Positions 8,089 through 16,890 of a DNA stretch of 64,000 nucleotides are shown here, in pieces. Within the stretch, counting starts at the first letter, position 1; each line of letters begins with the position of its first letter. The notes under the pieces were generated by a model, which worked only from the letters and a program-made list of their open reading frames with translations, made no database searches and was not told the origin of the DNA. This DNA comes from Streptomonospora litoralis (GTDB taxonomy: Bacteria; Actinomycetota; Actinomycetes; Streptosporangiales; Streptosporangiaceae), in assembly GCF_004323735.1 (NCBI RefSeq), contig NZ_CP036455.1:1111101-1175100 (forward strand). The letters run 5' to 3'. The position numbers and the translations under genes are program-made.

Positions 8089-9051
8089 ATGAGCGACGCG
8101 ACGCCCGCCGCCCCCCGCGGGTCGGAGGCGACCGGGCACGGCCCCGCGGCCCCCGAGTCCTCGGCGCGGGGACGCGGCGGCCGCTTCGCCGCGGGAGCGC
8201 TGCTGCGCGCGGCACGGCCCAAGCAGTGGCTGAAGAACCTGCTCGTGTTCGCCGCCCCGGGGACCGCCGGCCTGCTCGCCGAACCCCGGGCACTGGCCTG
8301 GAGCGCCGCCGCGTTCGCGCTGTTCTGCGCCGCCTCAAGCGGCACCTACCTGCTCAACGACGTCCGCGACGCCACCCGCGACCGGATGCACGAGCACAAG
8401 CGCACCCGGCCGGTGGCCGCGGGTGAGCTTTCGCCCGCTCTCGCCGCCGGCGTCGGCACGGCGCTGCTGGTGGCGGCCCCCGCGGCCGTCGTGCCCGCGG
8501 GCAACCGGGCGCTGCTGGCCGTCCTCGTCGGCTACCTGGTGCTGACCACCGCCTACACGCTGGTGCTGAAGCGCGTCACCGTCGTCGACCTGGTCGCCGT
8601 GGCCGGCTGCCACGTGCTGCGCGCCGTCGCCGGAGGAGCGGCCATCGGGGTACCGCTGACGCGGTGGTTTCTGATCGTGGTCTCGCTGGGCGCCCTGCTC
8701 GTGGTCACCGGCAAGCGCGAAGCCGAACTGCGCACCCCCGGCGCCGCCACCACCCGCGAGGCGCTGGGCCGCTACAGTCTGAGCTACCTCACCCAGGTGC
8801 GCACCATGGCCTCGGCGGCGATGATCGTCACCTACTGCCTCTGGGCGCTGGAGAGCCCGGCCGGCACGCCCTACCCGGTGATCCACGGCATCAGCATCGT
8901 GCCCTTCATCCTCGTGGTGCTGCGCTACCACCTGCTGGTCGACCGCGGAGTGGGGGAGGAGCCGGAGGAGATCGCGCTGCGCGACCGCCCACTGCAGCTG
9001 TGCGCGGTGGCGCTGATCGCGCTCATCGGCCTCGGCGTGTACCTGGAATGA
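8089..9051 (+). CDS. ubiA: decaprenyl-phosphate phosphoribosyltransferase (UbiA superfamily)
   Basis: A 320-residue integral membrane prenyltransferase. After a 45-residue Ala/Pro-rich leader comes RPKQWLKNLLVF, then the substrate/Mg-binding motif NDVRDATRD with HKRTRPVAAG (about residues 90-110), close to Mycobacterium Rv3806c, and about nine membrane helices. The enzyme joins phosphoribosyl pyrophosphate to decaprenyl phosphate, the first committed step to decaprenylphosphoryl arabinose. The next genes encode the two epimerase subunits, which supports this substrate over other UbiA roles. The ATG at 8089 is chosen because the family start lies here; a longer in-frame start at 8041 would overlap the DUF3068 gene. 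Confidence 0.85.
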   Translation: MSDATPAAPRGSEATGHGPAAPESSARGRGGRFAAGALLRAARPKQWLKNLLVFAAPGTAGLLAEPRALAWSAAAFALFCAASSGTYLLNDVRDATRDRMHEHKRTRPVAAGELSPALAAGVGTALLVAAPAAVVPAGNRALLAVLVGYLVLTTAYTLVLKRVTVVDLVAVAGCHVLRAVAGGAAIGVPLTRWFLIVVSLGALLVVTGKREAELRTPGAATTREALGRYSLSYLTQVRTMASAAMIVTYCLWALESPAGTPYPVIHGISIVPFILVVLRYHLLVDRGVGEEPEEIALRDRPLQLCAVALIALIGLGVYLE

Positions 9052-9098
9052 CCGGGGCACAGGCAGGGCGACGCGCGCGAGTAGGGAAGGACGCGGCG

Positions 9099-10556
9099 AT
9101 GACGGGCACGGCCGACGGCGGCGCGCTGCTGACCGGATGGGGGCGCACCGCGCCCACCGCAGCTACCCTGCGGCGACCGCGCACCGTCGACGAGGCCGCG
9201 GAGCTGCTGCGCGCCGCCTCCTCGGCGCCCGGCGCCCGGCGCCGCGGCACGATCGCGCGCGGGCTGGGACGCTCCTACGGCGACGCCGCCCAGTGCGCGG
9301 GCGGCATTGTGCTCGACTGCGCCGACCTCGCCCCCGGCTTCCGGATCGAACCCGGAAGCGGGCGGGTCACCGCGGCCGCGGGAACCCCGCTCGGCGAGCT
9401 GATGGCGCGCCTGCTCCCGCTCGGCCTGTTCCTTCCCGTGGTGCCCGGCACCCGCCACGTCACCGTCGGCGGCGCGATCGGCGCCGACGTCCACGGCAAG
9501 AACCACCCGGCGGCCGGCTCCTTCGGCGCCCACCTGCACCGCCTGCGCCTGCTCACCCCCGACGGCGCGCACCGCGAACTCGCCCCCGACCGCGATCCGG
9601 AGCTGTTCTGGGCCACCGTCGGCGGCATGGGCCTGACCGGTGTCATCACCGAGGCCGAGTTCTCCGCCGTTCCCGTGGAGACCGCCGCCATGCGCGTCGA
9701 CACCGACCGCGTGCCCGACCTGGACGCCGCGCTGGCGGCGATGAGCGCTGATTCCGGCGGCCGCCCCTCTCCCTACGCCGTCTGCTGGCTCGACCTGCTC
9801 GCCGGGGGCTCGGCCCTGGGCCGCGGCGTGCTCACCCGCGCACGGCACGCCTTGCCCGGCGAGCTGCCCCGCGCCCGGCGGCGCGACCCCCTGGCCTACG
9901 CGCCGCGCCCCGCGGCGGCCGTTCCGGCGCACGTTCCGCCGCGGCTGCTCAACTCCTGGAGCGTGCGCGCCTACAACGCCGCTTACCACGCCAAAGCGCC
10001 GCGGCGCGAGCGCGGACGCGTGCGGCCGCTGGCGTCCTTCTTCCACCCGCTGGACGTCGTGCGCGGCTGGAATCGGCTCTACGGGCCGCGCGGGCTCGTC
10101 CAATACCAGTTCGCGGTGCCCTTCGGCGCCGAGGATGCGCTGCGCCGCGTCGCCGCCGACCTCGCCCGCGCCGGGGCGCCCTCGTTCCTCGCCGTACTCA
10201 AGCGTCTGGGGCAGCCCGCCCCCGCCCCGCTGTCCTTCCCCGTCTGCGGCTGGACCCTGGCGCTGGACCTGCCGGCCGAACTGCCGGGGCTGGCGGGGCT
10301 GCTGCGCCGCCTGGACGAGCGGGTACTCGCTGCGGGCGGACGCCTGTACCTCGCCAAGGACAGCCGAGCCGCCGCCGAGACCGTGCACGCGATGTACCCG
10401 CGGCTAGCCGAATGGCGCACCGTGCGCGACCGCGCCGACCCCGACGGGGTGCTCACCTCCGACCTGGCGCGTCGCCTGGAGCTGTGCGGGCAGCCCGTCC
10501 CACACCGCCCGCCCGCATCCGGACAGCCCGATCGCGGCGCCGACGGTGCCCGATAG
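9099..10556 (+). CDS. dprE1: decaprenylphosphoryl-beta-D-ribose oxidase
   Basis: A 485-residue FAD-dependent oxidase of the VAO/FAD-binding-4 family, the oxidase half of the DprE1/DprE2 epimerase that converts decaprenylphosphoryl ribose to arabinose. Visible marks: RGLGRSYGDAAQ (flavin loop), VHGKNHPAAGSFG with His132 at the same number as in M. tuberculosis, FWATVGGMGLTG, and YLAKDSR with Lys420, matching mycobacterial Lys418. The residue equivalent to the benzothiazinone target Cys387 is Ala388 (GWTLALDLP). GGGAAGGA (9084-9091) supports ATG 9099; an upstream ATG at 9048 overlaps the ubiA stop and is less likely. Confidence 0.92.
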   Translation: MTGTADGGALLTGWGRTAPTAATLRRPRTVDEAAELLRAASSAPGARRRGTIARGLGRSYGDAAQCAGGIVLDCADLAPGFRIEPGSGRVTAAAGTPLGELMARLLPLGLFLPVVPGTRHVTVGGAIGADVHGKNHPAAGSFGAHLHRLRLLTPDGAHRELAPDRDPELFWATVGGMGLTGVITEAEFSAVPVETAAMRVDTDRVPDLDAALAAMSADSGGRPSPYAVCWLDLLAGGSALGRGVLTRARHALPGELPRARRRDPLAYAPRPAAAVPAHVPPRLLNSWSVRAYNAAYHAKAPRRERGRVRPLASFFHPLDVVRGWNRLYGPRGLVQYQFAVPFGAEDALRRVAADLARAGAPSFLAVLKRLGQPAPAPLSFPVCGWTLALDLPAELPGLAGLLRRLDERVLAAGGRLYLAKDSRAAAETVHAMYPRLAEWRTVRDRADPDGVLTSDLARRLELCGQPVPHRPPASGQPDRGADGAR

Positions 10557-10565
10557 GATCCGCGC

Positions 10566-11159
10566 ATGGAGCAGCCGCCGACCCCCGGCCCGCGCAAACG
10601 CGTCTCCGACGCCGAGCGCGAAGAAACCGCCAAGCACCTCGGGGACGCCTTCGCCGAAGGCCGCCTCGACCTGGAGGAGTTCGACCGCCGCAACACGGCC
10701 GCCCACGAGGCCGTCTTCGACGACGAGCTGCGCGACCTGGTCACCGACCTGCCCGCGCCGGGCGAGGGCGCGGCGACGCCGCACCGCCGCTCGCCTGCGG
10801 TCGAGGAGGACGTGGTGGAGCTCTTCACGGAGATGGCCACGCTGCGCCGCCGCGGCGACTGGGCGGTGCCCCGCAGACTGCGCGTCTCCTCGCGCTACGG
10901 CGGTGTCAGGCTGGACATGGGCGAGGCGACCATCCGGCATCCGGTCGTGGAGATCGAGCTTGCCGTCCACGCCGCCGGCACCCTCCTCGTCCTACCGGAG
11001 GGGGCTACCGCCAACGTGGACGAGCTGCGGACCAAGTACGCCAACGTGTACTCGAAGGTCGCGGCCGCGCCGCGGTCCGATGCCGTGCATTTCGTCGTGC
11101 GCGGCGAGACCTACGCCGGTTCCGTGCGCATCCGCTACGCGCGCGGGCGCAAGCGGTAA
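10566..11159 (+). CDS. DUF1707 domain protein
   Basis: A 197-residue soluble protein. Residues 12-60 (RVSDAEREETAKHLGDAFAE, GRLDLEEFDRR) form the DUF1707 SHOCT-like domain, a short two-helix module common in actinobacteria. The C-terminal 100 residues alternate charged and beta-strand segments like the LiaF/DUF2154-type cell-wall-active domain. No membrane helix is seen. The gene sits nine bases after dprE1 and before dprE2, so it is likely co-transcribed with them. The family has no assigned biochemical role; a regulatory or scaffolding role at the membrane is possible but not shown. Confidence 0.8.
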   Translation: MEQPPTPGPRKRVSDAEREETAKHLGDAFAEGRLDLEEFDRRNTAAHEAVFDDELRDLVTDLPAPGEGAATPHRRSPAVEEDVVELFTEMATLRRRGDWAVPRRLRVSSRYGGVRLDMGEATIRHPVVEIELAVHAAGTLLVLPEGATANVDELRTKYANVYSKVAAAPRSDAVHFVVRGETYAGSVRIRYARGRKR

Positions 11160-11318
11160 CGCGTCCACGCCCTGTTCGGGACGTCCGCAGCCGCTGCTCC
11201 CGACGCCGATCCAGCTCCGGTGGTCGTGATCAGCACCGGACACGGCCACCGGTACAGGACCAACGGAGAACCGACGAAACGGATGCCCCCGCGGGCGAGC
11301 CGAATGAGTGGAGGAACC

Positions 11319-12089
11319 GTGCGCAACGCCGTGGGCGCCGTCGCCTCGGTGCTGCTGCTGGGCGGGCGCAGCGAGATCGGCGCGGCCGTCGCCGAACGGC
11401 TGGTGCGCGACGGCGCCCGCCGCATCGTGCTGGCCGCGCGCGGCGCCGCGGACTCCGCCGAGGTCGCCGACGTCGCCGAGCGGCTGCGCGCCGCCGGTGC
11501 CGCCGCGGTCCACCCGCTCGACTTCGACGCCGCGCGCCCCGAGACCCACGCCGGAGTCGTCGCGGCGGCGGTCGAGCTGATCGGGGACCTCGACGCGGTC
11601 GTCGACGCGTTCGGCGTCCTCGGCGACCAGGCCGACTACGACACCGACCCGGTGGCCGCCGCCGCGGCCGCCACCGCCACCTACACCGGCCACGTCTCCA
11701 CCGGGATCGCGGTGGCGCGCCGGCTGCGCGAGCAGGGACACGGCACGCTGGTGGTGCTGTCCTCGGTCGCCGGTGTACGGGTGCGCCGCGCCAACTTCGT
11801 CTACGGATCGGCGAAAGCGGGCCTGGACGGGTTCGCCCACGGGCTGGGCGACGCACTGCACGGAAGCGGCGCGCGGGTGCTCGTGGTGCGCCCCGGCTAC
11901 GTGCGTACGCGGATGTCGGCCCACGTCCCGGCCGCACCGTTCCCGGCGACGCCCGGCCAGGTGGCCGACGCGGTCGCCGAGGGTCTGCGCACCGGCGCGC
12001 AGACCCTCTGGGTGCCGCGCCGCCTGCGCCTGGTCTTCGCCGGTATGCGGGCGCTGCCCCGGCCGATCTGGCGGCGCCTGCCACGCTGA
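11319..12089 (+). CDS. dprE2: decaprenylphosphoryl-2-keto-ribose reductase
   Basis: A 256-residue short-chain dehydrogenase, the NADH-dependent reductase half of the DprE1/DprE2 epimerase. VLLLGGRSEIG is the nucleotide-binding loop, almost the mycobacterial DprE2 sequence. Catalytic Ser/Tyr/Lys lie in VVLSSVAGVRV and YGSAKAG. The start is taken as GTG 11319: GTGGAGGA lies just upstream, and the predicted N-terminus (MRNAVG..SVLLLGG) then matches the family length (254 in M. tuberculosis). An ATG at 11304 is the alternative. A strong two-way hairpin follows the stop. Confidence 0.9.
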   Translation: MRNAVGAVASVLLLGGRSEIGAAVAERLVRDGARRIVLAARGAADSAEVADVAERLRAAGAAAVHPLDFDAARPETHAGVVAAAVELIGDLDAVVDAFGVLGDQADYDTDPVAAAAAATATYTGHVSTGIAVARRLREQGHGTLVVLSSVAGVRVRRANFVYGSAKAGLDGFAHGLGDALHGSGARVLVVRPGYVRTRMSAHVPAAPFPATPGQVADAVAEGLRTGAQTLWVPRRLRLVFAGMRALPRPIWRRLPR

Positions 12090-12095
12090 GCGCGG

Positions 12096-12150
12096 CGCCC
12101 GCCGCGGCCGCGCTCCCGCCCGCCCTGCATAGGAGCGCGGCCGCCGGGCG
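12096..12150. terminator. bidirectional terminator hairpin, dprE2 / conservon
   Basis: CGCCCGCCGCGGCCGCGCTCC (12096-12116) pairs with 12132-12150 with a two-base bulge, giving about 19 base pairs around a 15-base loop. It lies between the convergent dprE2 and conservon GTPase genes and can serve both. Confidence 0.75.
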
Positions 12151-12196
12151 GTGCCGGAGGCGCTCACCACGGCCGGCGCCGCCCCCGCCGGTACTA

Positions 12197-12781
12197 TTAG
12201 ACGGGCGCCGCCAGCGTTGCGACGTGGCGCACCAGGGTCTCCAGTACCTCCTTGGCCGAGGCGCGGCTGCGCGCGTCGCACAGCAGTACCGGCGCCCGTT
12301 CGTCGAGCGCCAGCGCGTCGGTGACCTCCTGCTCGGTGTAGCGGTGGGCGCCCTCGAAGCAGTTCACCGCCACCACGAACGGCACCCGGTGGCGCTCGAA
12401 GAAGTCCACCGCCGGGAAGCAGGTGTCCAGCCGCCGGGTGTCGGCGAGCACCACGGCGCCCAGCGCCCCTTCCGCCAGCTCCTCCCACATGAACCAGAAG
12501 CGCTGCTGGCCGGGCGTGCCGAACAGGTACAGCACCAGTTCGTCGTTGATCGTGATCCGGCCGAAGTCCAGCGCGACGGTGGTGGTCTCCTTCCGCTCGA
12601 TCCCGGCGAGGTCGTCCACCCCCACGCTCGCTTCGGTCATCACCTCTTCCGTGCTCAGCGGCGAGATCTCGCTCACCGAGCCGACCAGGGTCGTCTTCCC
12701 GGCCCCGAAGCCGCCGGCGACCAGGATCTTGATCGCGGAGGGGATGGTGCCGCCGGGTTGCTCAGAGTCGTTGGATGCCAT
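12197..12781 (-). CDS. conservon small GTPase-like ATP/GTP-binding protein (CvnD-type)
   Basis: A 194-residue Ras-like P-loop protein. GGFGAGKTTLVGS (residues 24-36) is the Walker A/G1 loop; DFGRI and LFGTPGQQRFWFMWEEL hold the G3 region; VVAVNCFEG holds the asparagine of the G4 position, without the usual NKxD. These proteins form the GTPase arm of actinobacterial conservons, in which a histidine-kinase-like sensor, a roadblock protein, a DUF742 protein and this GTPase form a membrane-associated G-protein-like switch. It overlaps the DUF742 gene by 20 bases, so coupling is likely. It is the last gene of the operon. Confidence 0.9.
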   Translation of the reverse strand: MASNDSEQPGGTIPSAIKILVAGGFGAGKTTLVGSVSEISPLSTEEVMTEASVGVDDLAGIERKETTTVALDFGRITINDELVLYLFGTPGQQRFWFMWEELAEGALGAVVLADTRRLDTCFPAVDFFERHRVPFVVAVNCFEGAHRYTEQEVTDALALDERAPVLLCDARSRASAKEVLETLVRHVATLAAPV

Positions 12782-13136
12782 CGAGTACCGCCTGGAGTAT
12801 GTCCCGGTGTGCCGGGCTCTGCTGGGTGTAGGGGGCGCGGGCGAGGATGTAGCCCCGGCCGATCAGATCGCCGAGAAGGACCTTGACCACGGCGACGGGC
12901 ATGTCCAGGTGGGCCGATACCTCGGCCACGGACTGGGGGCGCTTGCACAGTTGGAGGATCCGAAGCTGCTCGGGCTCCAGCGCCACCTCGTCGACATCGG
13001 CCCGCGCCGCGATGACCACGCTGATCATGTCCAACTGGACGGAGTCCTCGTGCTGGCGGCCCTGGGTGATGACATAGGGCCGTACCAGCGGATCGGCGCC
13101 CTCTGCCTCGGGCCCGGGTTCCTGGTGCTCTGCCAT
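12762..13136 (-). CDS. DUF742 protein (CvnC-type)
   Basis: A 124-residue protein with the DUF742 pattern: DPLVRPYVITQGR near the N-terminus, then LEPEQLRILQLCKRPQSVAE and a winged-helix-like region (HLDMPVAVVKVLLGDLIGRG). This resembles a DNA- or protein-binding winged helix. In conservons it partners with the sensor kinase and GTPase. ATG 13136 is preceded on the minus strand by GGAGGGACGCCC. The 3' end overlaps the GTPase gene by 20 bases. Confidence 0.9.
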   Translation of the reverse strand: MAEHQEPGPEAEGADPLVRPYVITQGRQHEDSVQLDMISVVIAARADVDEVALEPEQLRILQLCKRPQSVAEVSAHLDMPVAVVKVLLGDLIGRGYILARAPYTQQSPAHRDILQAVLDGIQRL

Positions 13137-13147
13137 GGGCGTCCCTC

Positions 13148-13597
13148 CTACCCGGCGGAGTTGCCGGGGGTACCGCCGCTTGGTGAGGCGGCCGACTCGG
13201 CGTGGCGCGGCGAGGCGTCGAGGAACCGGCCGACCTGCTCCACGAGCACGTTCATCTCGTAGGCGATCAGGCCCACGTCCGAACTCTCCTCGGCGATGAC
13301 CGCGAGGCACGCCCCGCTGCCGGAGCCGGTGACGAACAGGTAGGCGTGCTCCATCTCCACGACCGTCTGCAGCACGCGGCCGCCGTCGAACTGGCGGCCG
13401 GTTCCCCGGGCCAGGCTCTGGAAGGCGGACGCGACCGCGGACAGGTGCTCGGCCTCGTCGGTCTCCAGGGTGTTGCACCGGCCGATGAGCAGGCCGTCGG
13501 CGGAGAGGACGATGGCGTACCTGGCGCCGACGGCCCTTTCGACCAGCTCGTCCAGCAACCAGTTCAGATCCTTGGCGGCGTTGTTCGTCACGGTCAC
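13148..13597 (-). CDS. roadblock/LC7 domain protein (CvnB-type)
   Basis: A 149-residue protein with the roadblock/LC7 fold: LNWLLDELVERAVGARYAIV at the start, SADGLLIG, HLSAVASAFQSLARG, and the C-terminal DVGLIAYEMNVLVEQVG helix. In conservons it acts as the GTPase-activating or scaffolding partner of the small GTPase. Its first ATG overlaps the sensor kinase stop by four bases (13594-13597), so translation is coupled. The last 20 residues are a disordered Ser/Ala/Gly tail. Confidence 0.92.
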   Translation of the reverse strand: MTVTNNAAKDLNWLLDELVERAVGARYAIVLSADGLLIGRCNTLETDEAEHLSAVASAFQSLARGTGRQFDGGRVLQTVVEMEHAYLFVTGSGSGACLAVIAEESSDVGLIAYEMNVLVEQVGRFLDASPRHAESAASPSGGTPGNSAG

Positions 13598-16317
13598 GAA
13601 TCCTTCTCCGTATCGTTCTGGCGCTGCTGGCCCTCGTTACGGCCCCGGCGTGTGCCCTGCTGGAAAGCCGACATGTTGTGGCGCAGCCGGGCCGAGCGGT
13701 CCTCGCTCTCCTCGGTCGACGAGTCTTCGGCGCCGCCGAAGGCCGGGGCCGAGGAGTCCGCGGACTTCTCGTAGAGCTGGGGGGCCAGGTTCGTCTGCGG
13801 CCTGCGCTTGGGCAGCGGGGGACGGGCGTCGGTCCCCGCCGCCGCAGCGGTCCCCTGCGCAAAGGCATCGGGGTCCGCGCCGCCGTCGCCGCCCTCCGGG
13901 GACAGGGGAGGGGCGCTCGCGGCGGTCGTAGGGGCGCCCGCGGTCTCGTGGACCGGGGCGGGTTCGGGCGAAGGGTGGTGCATGGTCGGGCCGCCGCCGT
14001 CGGTCCCGCTCGCGTCGGCGGGCGCGGCGCCGTTCGGCGCGGAGCCGTCGGGGAAGGCCCCCGCGGAGTCGGCGCCGTCGGTTCCGGTTTCGGCGGCGTC
14101 GTCGGCGGAGGAGATCGGTGCGGGCGCCGAGCCCCGGCGCGGAAGCCCCGAGGGCGTGCGCCCGGAGTCCGGGGAGTGCCCGTTGGCGCCGGCCGGCGCG
14201 GGAGCGGGAGCCGGCGTGCCGGGCTCGTCGGTGTCCGGTGCCGCACCCGCGTCGCCGTCGGACCGGTCCTTGGGCGCCGAGGGCGCGGCATCGGTGGCGG
14301 CCTCCGCGCGCAGCGGCGCCGGGGCCACCACCTGCGGGCGCTCACCGGTGCTGTCGAAGGCCGAGGCGGGTAGCTCCTGGTCGCTGATCAACTCCGAGGG
14401 CAGCAGCACGATCGCCTGGACGCCGCCGTAGGGCGAGGAGCGCAGCCGGACGTTGACCGCGTGCCGCCGGGCCAACCGGGAGACGACGAACAGGCCCAGG
14501 CGCATCTTCTCGTTGAGCCGCATCACGTCGAACTCGGGCGGGTTGGCCAGCATCTCGTTCGCGGCGGCGAACTCCTCGTCCTGCATGCCCAGGCCGCGGT
14601 CCTCGATCTCCACGACGACGCCGTTGGGCACCTGTTCGCTGCTCAGCCGCACCTGGCTCTGCGGCGGCGAGAACGTGGTGGCGTTGTCGACGAGTTCGGC
14701 GACGAGGTGGATGACGTCGGCCACCGCCGGACCCTTCAGCGCGACGCGGGGGATCTGCCGGCGCTCGACGCGGGTGTAGTCGCCCGATTCCGAGATCGCG
14801 CCGCGCAGCACGTCCACCAGCGGCATCGGCTTGTGGAAGGTGCGGCCGGGTGTCTCCCCGCCCAGGATGAGCAGGTTCTCGGCGTTTCGGCGGGAGCGCG
14901 TCGCCAGGTGGTCCAGCTTGAACAGCTCGGTGAGCTGCGAGGGGTCCTCCTGCTCGCGCTCCATGCGGTCCAGCAGCCGCAGCTGGCGGTGGATGAGCGT
15001 CTGGCTGCGGTGGGCGATGTTCAGAAAGACCCGGTTGATGCCGTGCAGCAGTTCGGACTGGCGCACGGCCGCATCCAGGGCGAAGCGCTGGGCCTTGTCG
15101 AAGGAGGCGGCGACCTCGCCGATCTCGTCCTGCCCGGTGGTCAGCGGCGGGACGGCGGCGGCGGCGTCGACGGGCTCGTTGCGCTGCAGCCGGTCGGCCA
15201 GCTCGGGCAGCAGCGTGTTGGCGCGGTGGTCGGTCTCGTCGCGCAGCCGGCCCAGCCGCCGCACGACCCGGTGGGTGGTGCGCAGCGCCGCGGAGATCGC
15301 CAGGAAGCCGACCAGCGCAACCCCTGCGGTGCCGACCGCGGCCGCGATCAGCGCCGTGTTCGCGGTGTCGGCCTGGATACTCGCCGCGTGGCGGGCCTCG
15401 GCCGCGCCGAGGCGGGTCAGCTCCTCCTTGACCGGCGCGTAGGCGGCCTTCCACTCCTCGCGGCTCACCGGCACGCCGGTGTCGAGGCTGTGCTCGCCGG
15501 TCACCGGGTCCATGAGGATCTCGGCCTCGTGGTCGACGATGCGGTTCTCCAGCTGGACGAGCCGCTGGTAGTCCTGCGAGTTCATCAGCTCGTCGAGGGC
15601 GCGGCCCTGCTCGGGGCTGAAGAACCCGCGGACCGATTCCAAGACGGTGTGGTACGAGCTGGACAGCCGGGTGAACTCCTGCTGGTCGGCGTGGGTCAGC
15701 CGGCCGTTGGTGAAGCTGCGGGTGAGCTGGGCGTCGCTGCGGGCGAGCAGGTCGACCACGCGGAAGGTGTCGGTGGCGGCGACGCCCGCACCGATCGAAC
15801 CGGGCTCGGGGCTGCCGCGGGACTGTTCGTCGAACAGGTCGGCGGCCGCGGTCATCACGCGGTTGTAGTCCTGCAGGACCTCATCGCGCGAGGCGGTGCC
15901 CTCGTCAACCTCGGCGCGGATGTCGTCGATACCCCGGTAGCGGGCCTCGAACTCGGCTATCCGGTCCTGGATCTCCGGGGAGGCGAGGTCGCGGAAGGGG
16001 GCGAAGCGGTCGAAGACCTTCTGGATGTGCTCGTCCGACTCCTGCCGTGCCGCGTCCAGCTCGTCGCGGGTCTCGTCGGGGCGCTCCAGGTAGGCGACCG
16101 TCTGGGAGCGCTCGTCCATCACAGCCGTGAGCGAGAGAGCGGCGGGCGTGGAGAGTTCGGTGGCCGCCTCCGCGTGCCCCGCCGCCTCGACCGCCTCGTA
16201 GGACAGGTAGCCGCTGATGGCGAGCCAGAGGGCGATGAAGGCGGCGCTGGGCAGGAGCACCGCCCTGCGCGAACGGCGCCGAATGCTCGTCGGACGCTTA
16301 CTCTTCGATGGCTGCAC
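13594..16317 (-). CDS. conservon sensor histidine kinase with NIT domain (CvnA-type)
   Basis: A 907-residue membrane sensor. A first helix at about 20-40 is followed by an exported nitrate/nitrite-sensing (NIT) domain (about 45-310), a second helix (about 315-340), a HAMP-like linker, and a kinase core. ELVDNATTFSPPQ is the N box, EIEDRGLGM the G1 box, and LGLFVVSRLARRH follows. The HisKA region (NIAHRSQTLIHRQLRLLDRM) is of the atypical conservon kind. Residues 680-880 are low-complexity Pro/Ala/Asp, probably disordered. GTG 16317 follows GAGGAGT at five bases. It heads the four-gene operon. Confidence 0.9.
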   Translation of the reverse strand: MQPSKSKRPTSIRRRSRRAVLLPSAAFIALWLAISGYLSYEAVEAAGHAEAATELSTPAALSLTAVMDERSQTVAYLERPDETRDELDAARQESDEHIQKVFDRFAPFRDLASPEIQDRIAEFEARYRGIDDIRAEVDEGTASRDEVLQDYNRVMTAAADLFDEQSRGSPEPGSIGAGVAATDTFRVVDLLARSDAQLTRSFTNGRLTHADQQEFTRLSSSYHTVLESVRGFFSPEQGRALDELMNSQDYQRLVQLENRIVDHEAEILMDPVTGEHSLDTGVPVSREEWKAAYAPVKEELTRLGAAEARHAASIQADTANTALIAAAVGTAGVALVGFLAISAALRTTHRVVRRLGRLRDETDHRANTLLPELADRLQRNEPVDAAAAVPPLTTGQDEIGEVAASFDKAQRFALDAAVRQSELLHGINRVFLNIAHRSQTLIHRQLRLLDRMEREQEDPSQLTELFKLDHLATRSRRNAENLLILGGETPGRTFHKPMPLVDVLRGAISESGDYTRVERRQIPRVALKGPAVADVIHLVAELVDNATTFSPPQSQVRLSSEQVPNGVVVEIEDRGLGMQDEEFAAANEMLANPPEFDVMRLNEKMRLGLFVVSRLARRHAVNVRLRSSPYGGVQAIVLLPSELISDQELPASAFDSTGERPQVVAPAPLRAEAATDAAPSAPKDRSDGDAGAAPDTDEPGTPAPAPAPAGANGHSPDSGRTPSGLPRRGSAPAPISSADDAAETGTDGADSAGAFPDGSAPNGAAPADASGTDGGGPTMHHPSPEPAPVHETAGAPTTAASAPPLSPEGGDGGADPDAFAQGTAAAAGTDARPPLPKRRPQTNLAPQLYEKSADSSAPAFGGAEDSSTEESEDRSARLRHNMSAFQQGTRRGRNEGQQRQNDTEKDS

Positions 16318-16890
16318 GGTACTCCTCGTGGCGAATCAAGAGCTCGGGTGGCGGGACGGAGCCGTGCCGACCGGCTGTGTGGGCCGGGTGAGGCGGCTCC
16401 GCGGGAATCCGCAGCCCATCGCGATCGACGTCTGGGCAGGATCGACGGACCCGGCATGCGAGCAAGGGGGTGTTCGCATGCTTAGGGAGGATTCACGGTT
16501 TACTTCCCCGTCGGGACGAAGAACGCGATCACAGTACTGCTTTGCGCGCTACTAGGCGCTAAGCGGTAATTGCCCGAACACGATAGCGTGCCTGGCCTTT
16601 GGTAGGCGATCCGCCTCCACTGGATTGCGATGCGCCGCCACGGGCCGCTCTGTCCCCTCGTGTCGCTCAGTGCCTGGAATGTGAAATTCCGCCGCGCGGC
16701 GTAGGGCCGGTCGAGTCGCTTCCGAGAAAGCTGCGCCCGCAGTCCGCGTGGTCGGCGTCCCTCGGGTCGCACCTTCAGCGGACCATCCCGTTCTCCTGCG
16801 GCCCGATGCGCCGCCTCGCTAGCCTTTCGGGTCTATGAGAGGGCTAACGCGCCGGTCGGCGCCCACGCCGAGCGCGGATGAGCGCACAAC
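16318..16890. other. 573-bp gap upstream of conservon; no gene seen
   Basis: The gap between the conservon kinase start and the DUF3592 gene end shows no supported coding frame. It is less GC-rich than its neighbours, especially around 16490-16620, and probably holds the conservon promoter. Short open frames on both strands resemble no family. Confidence 0.5.
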
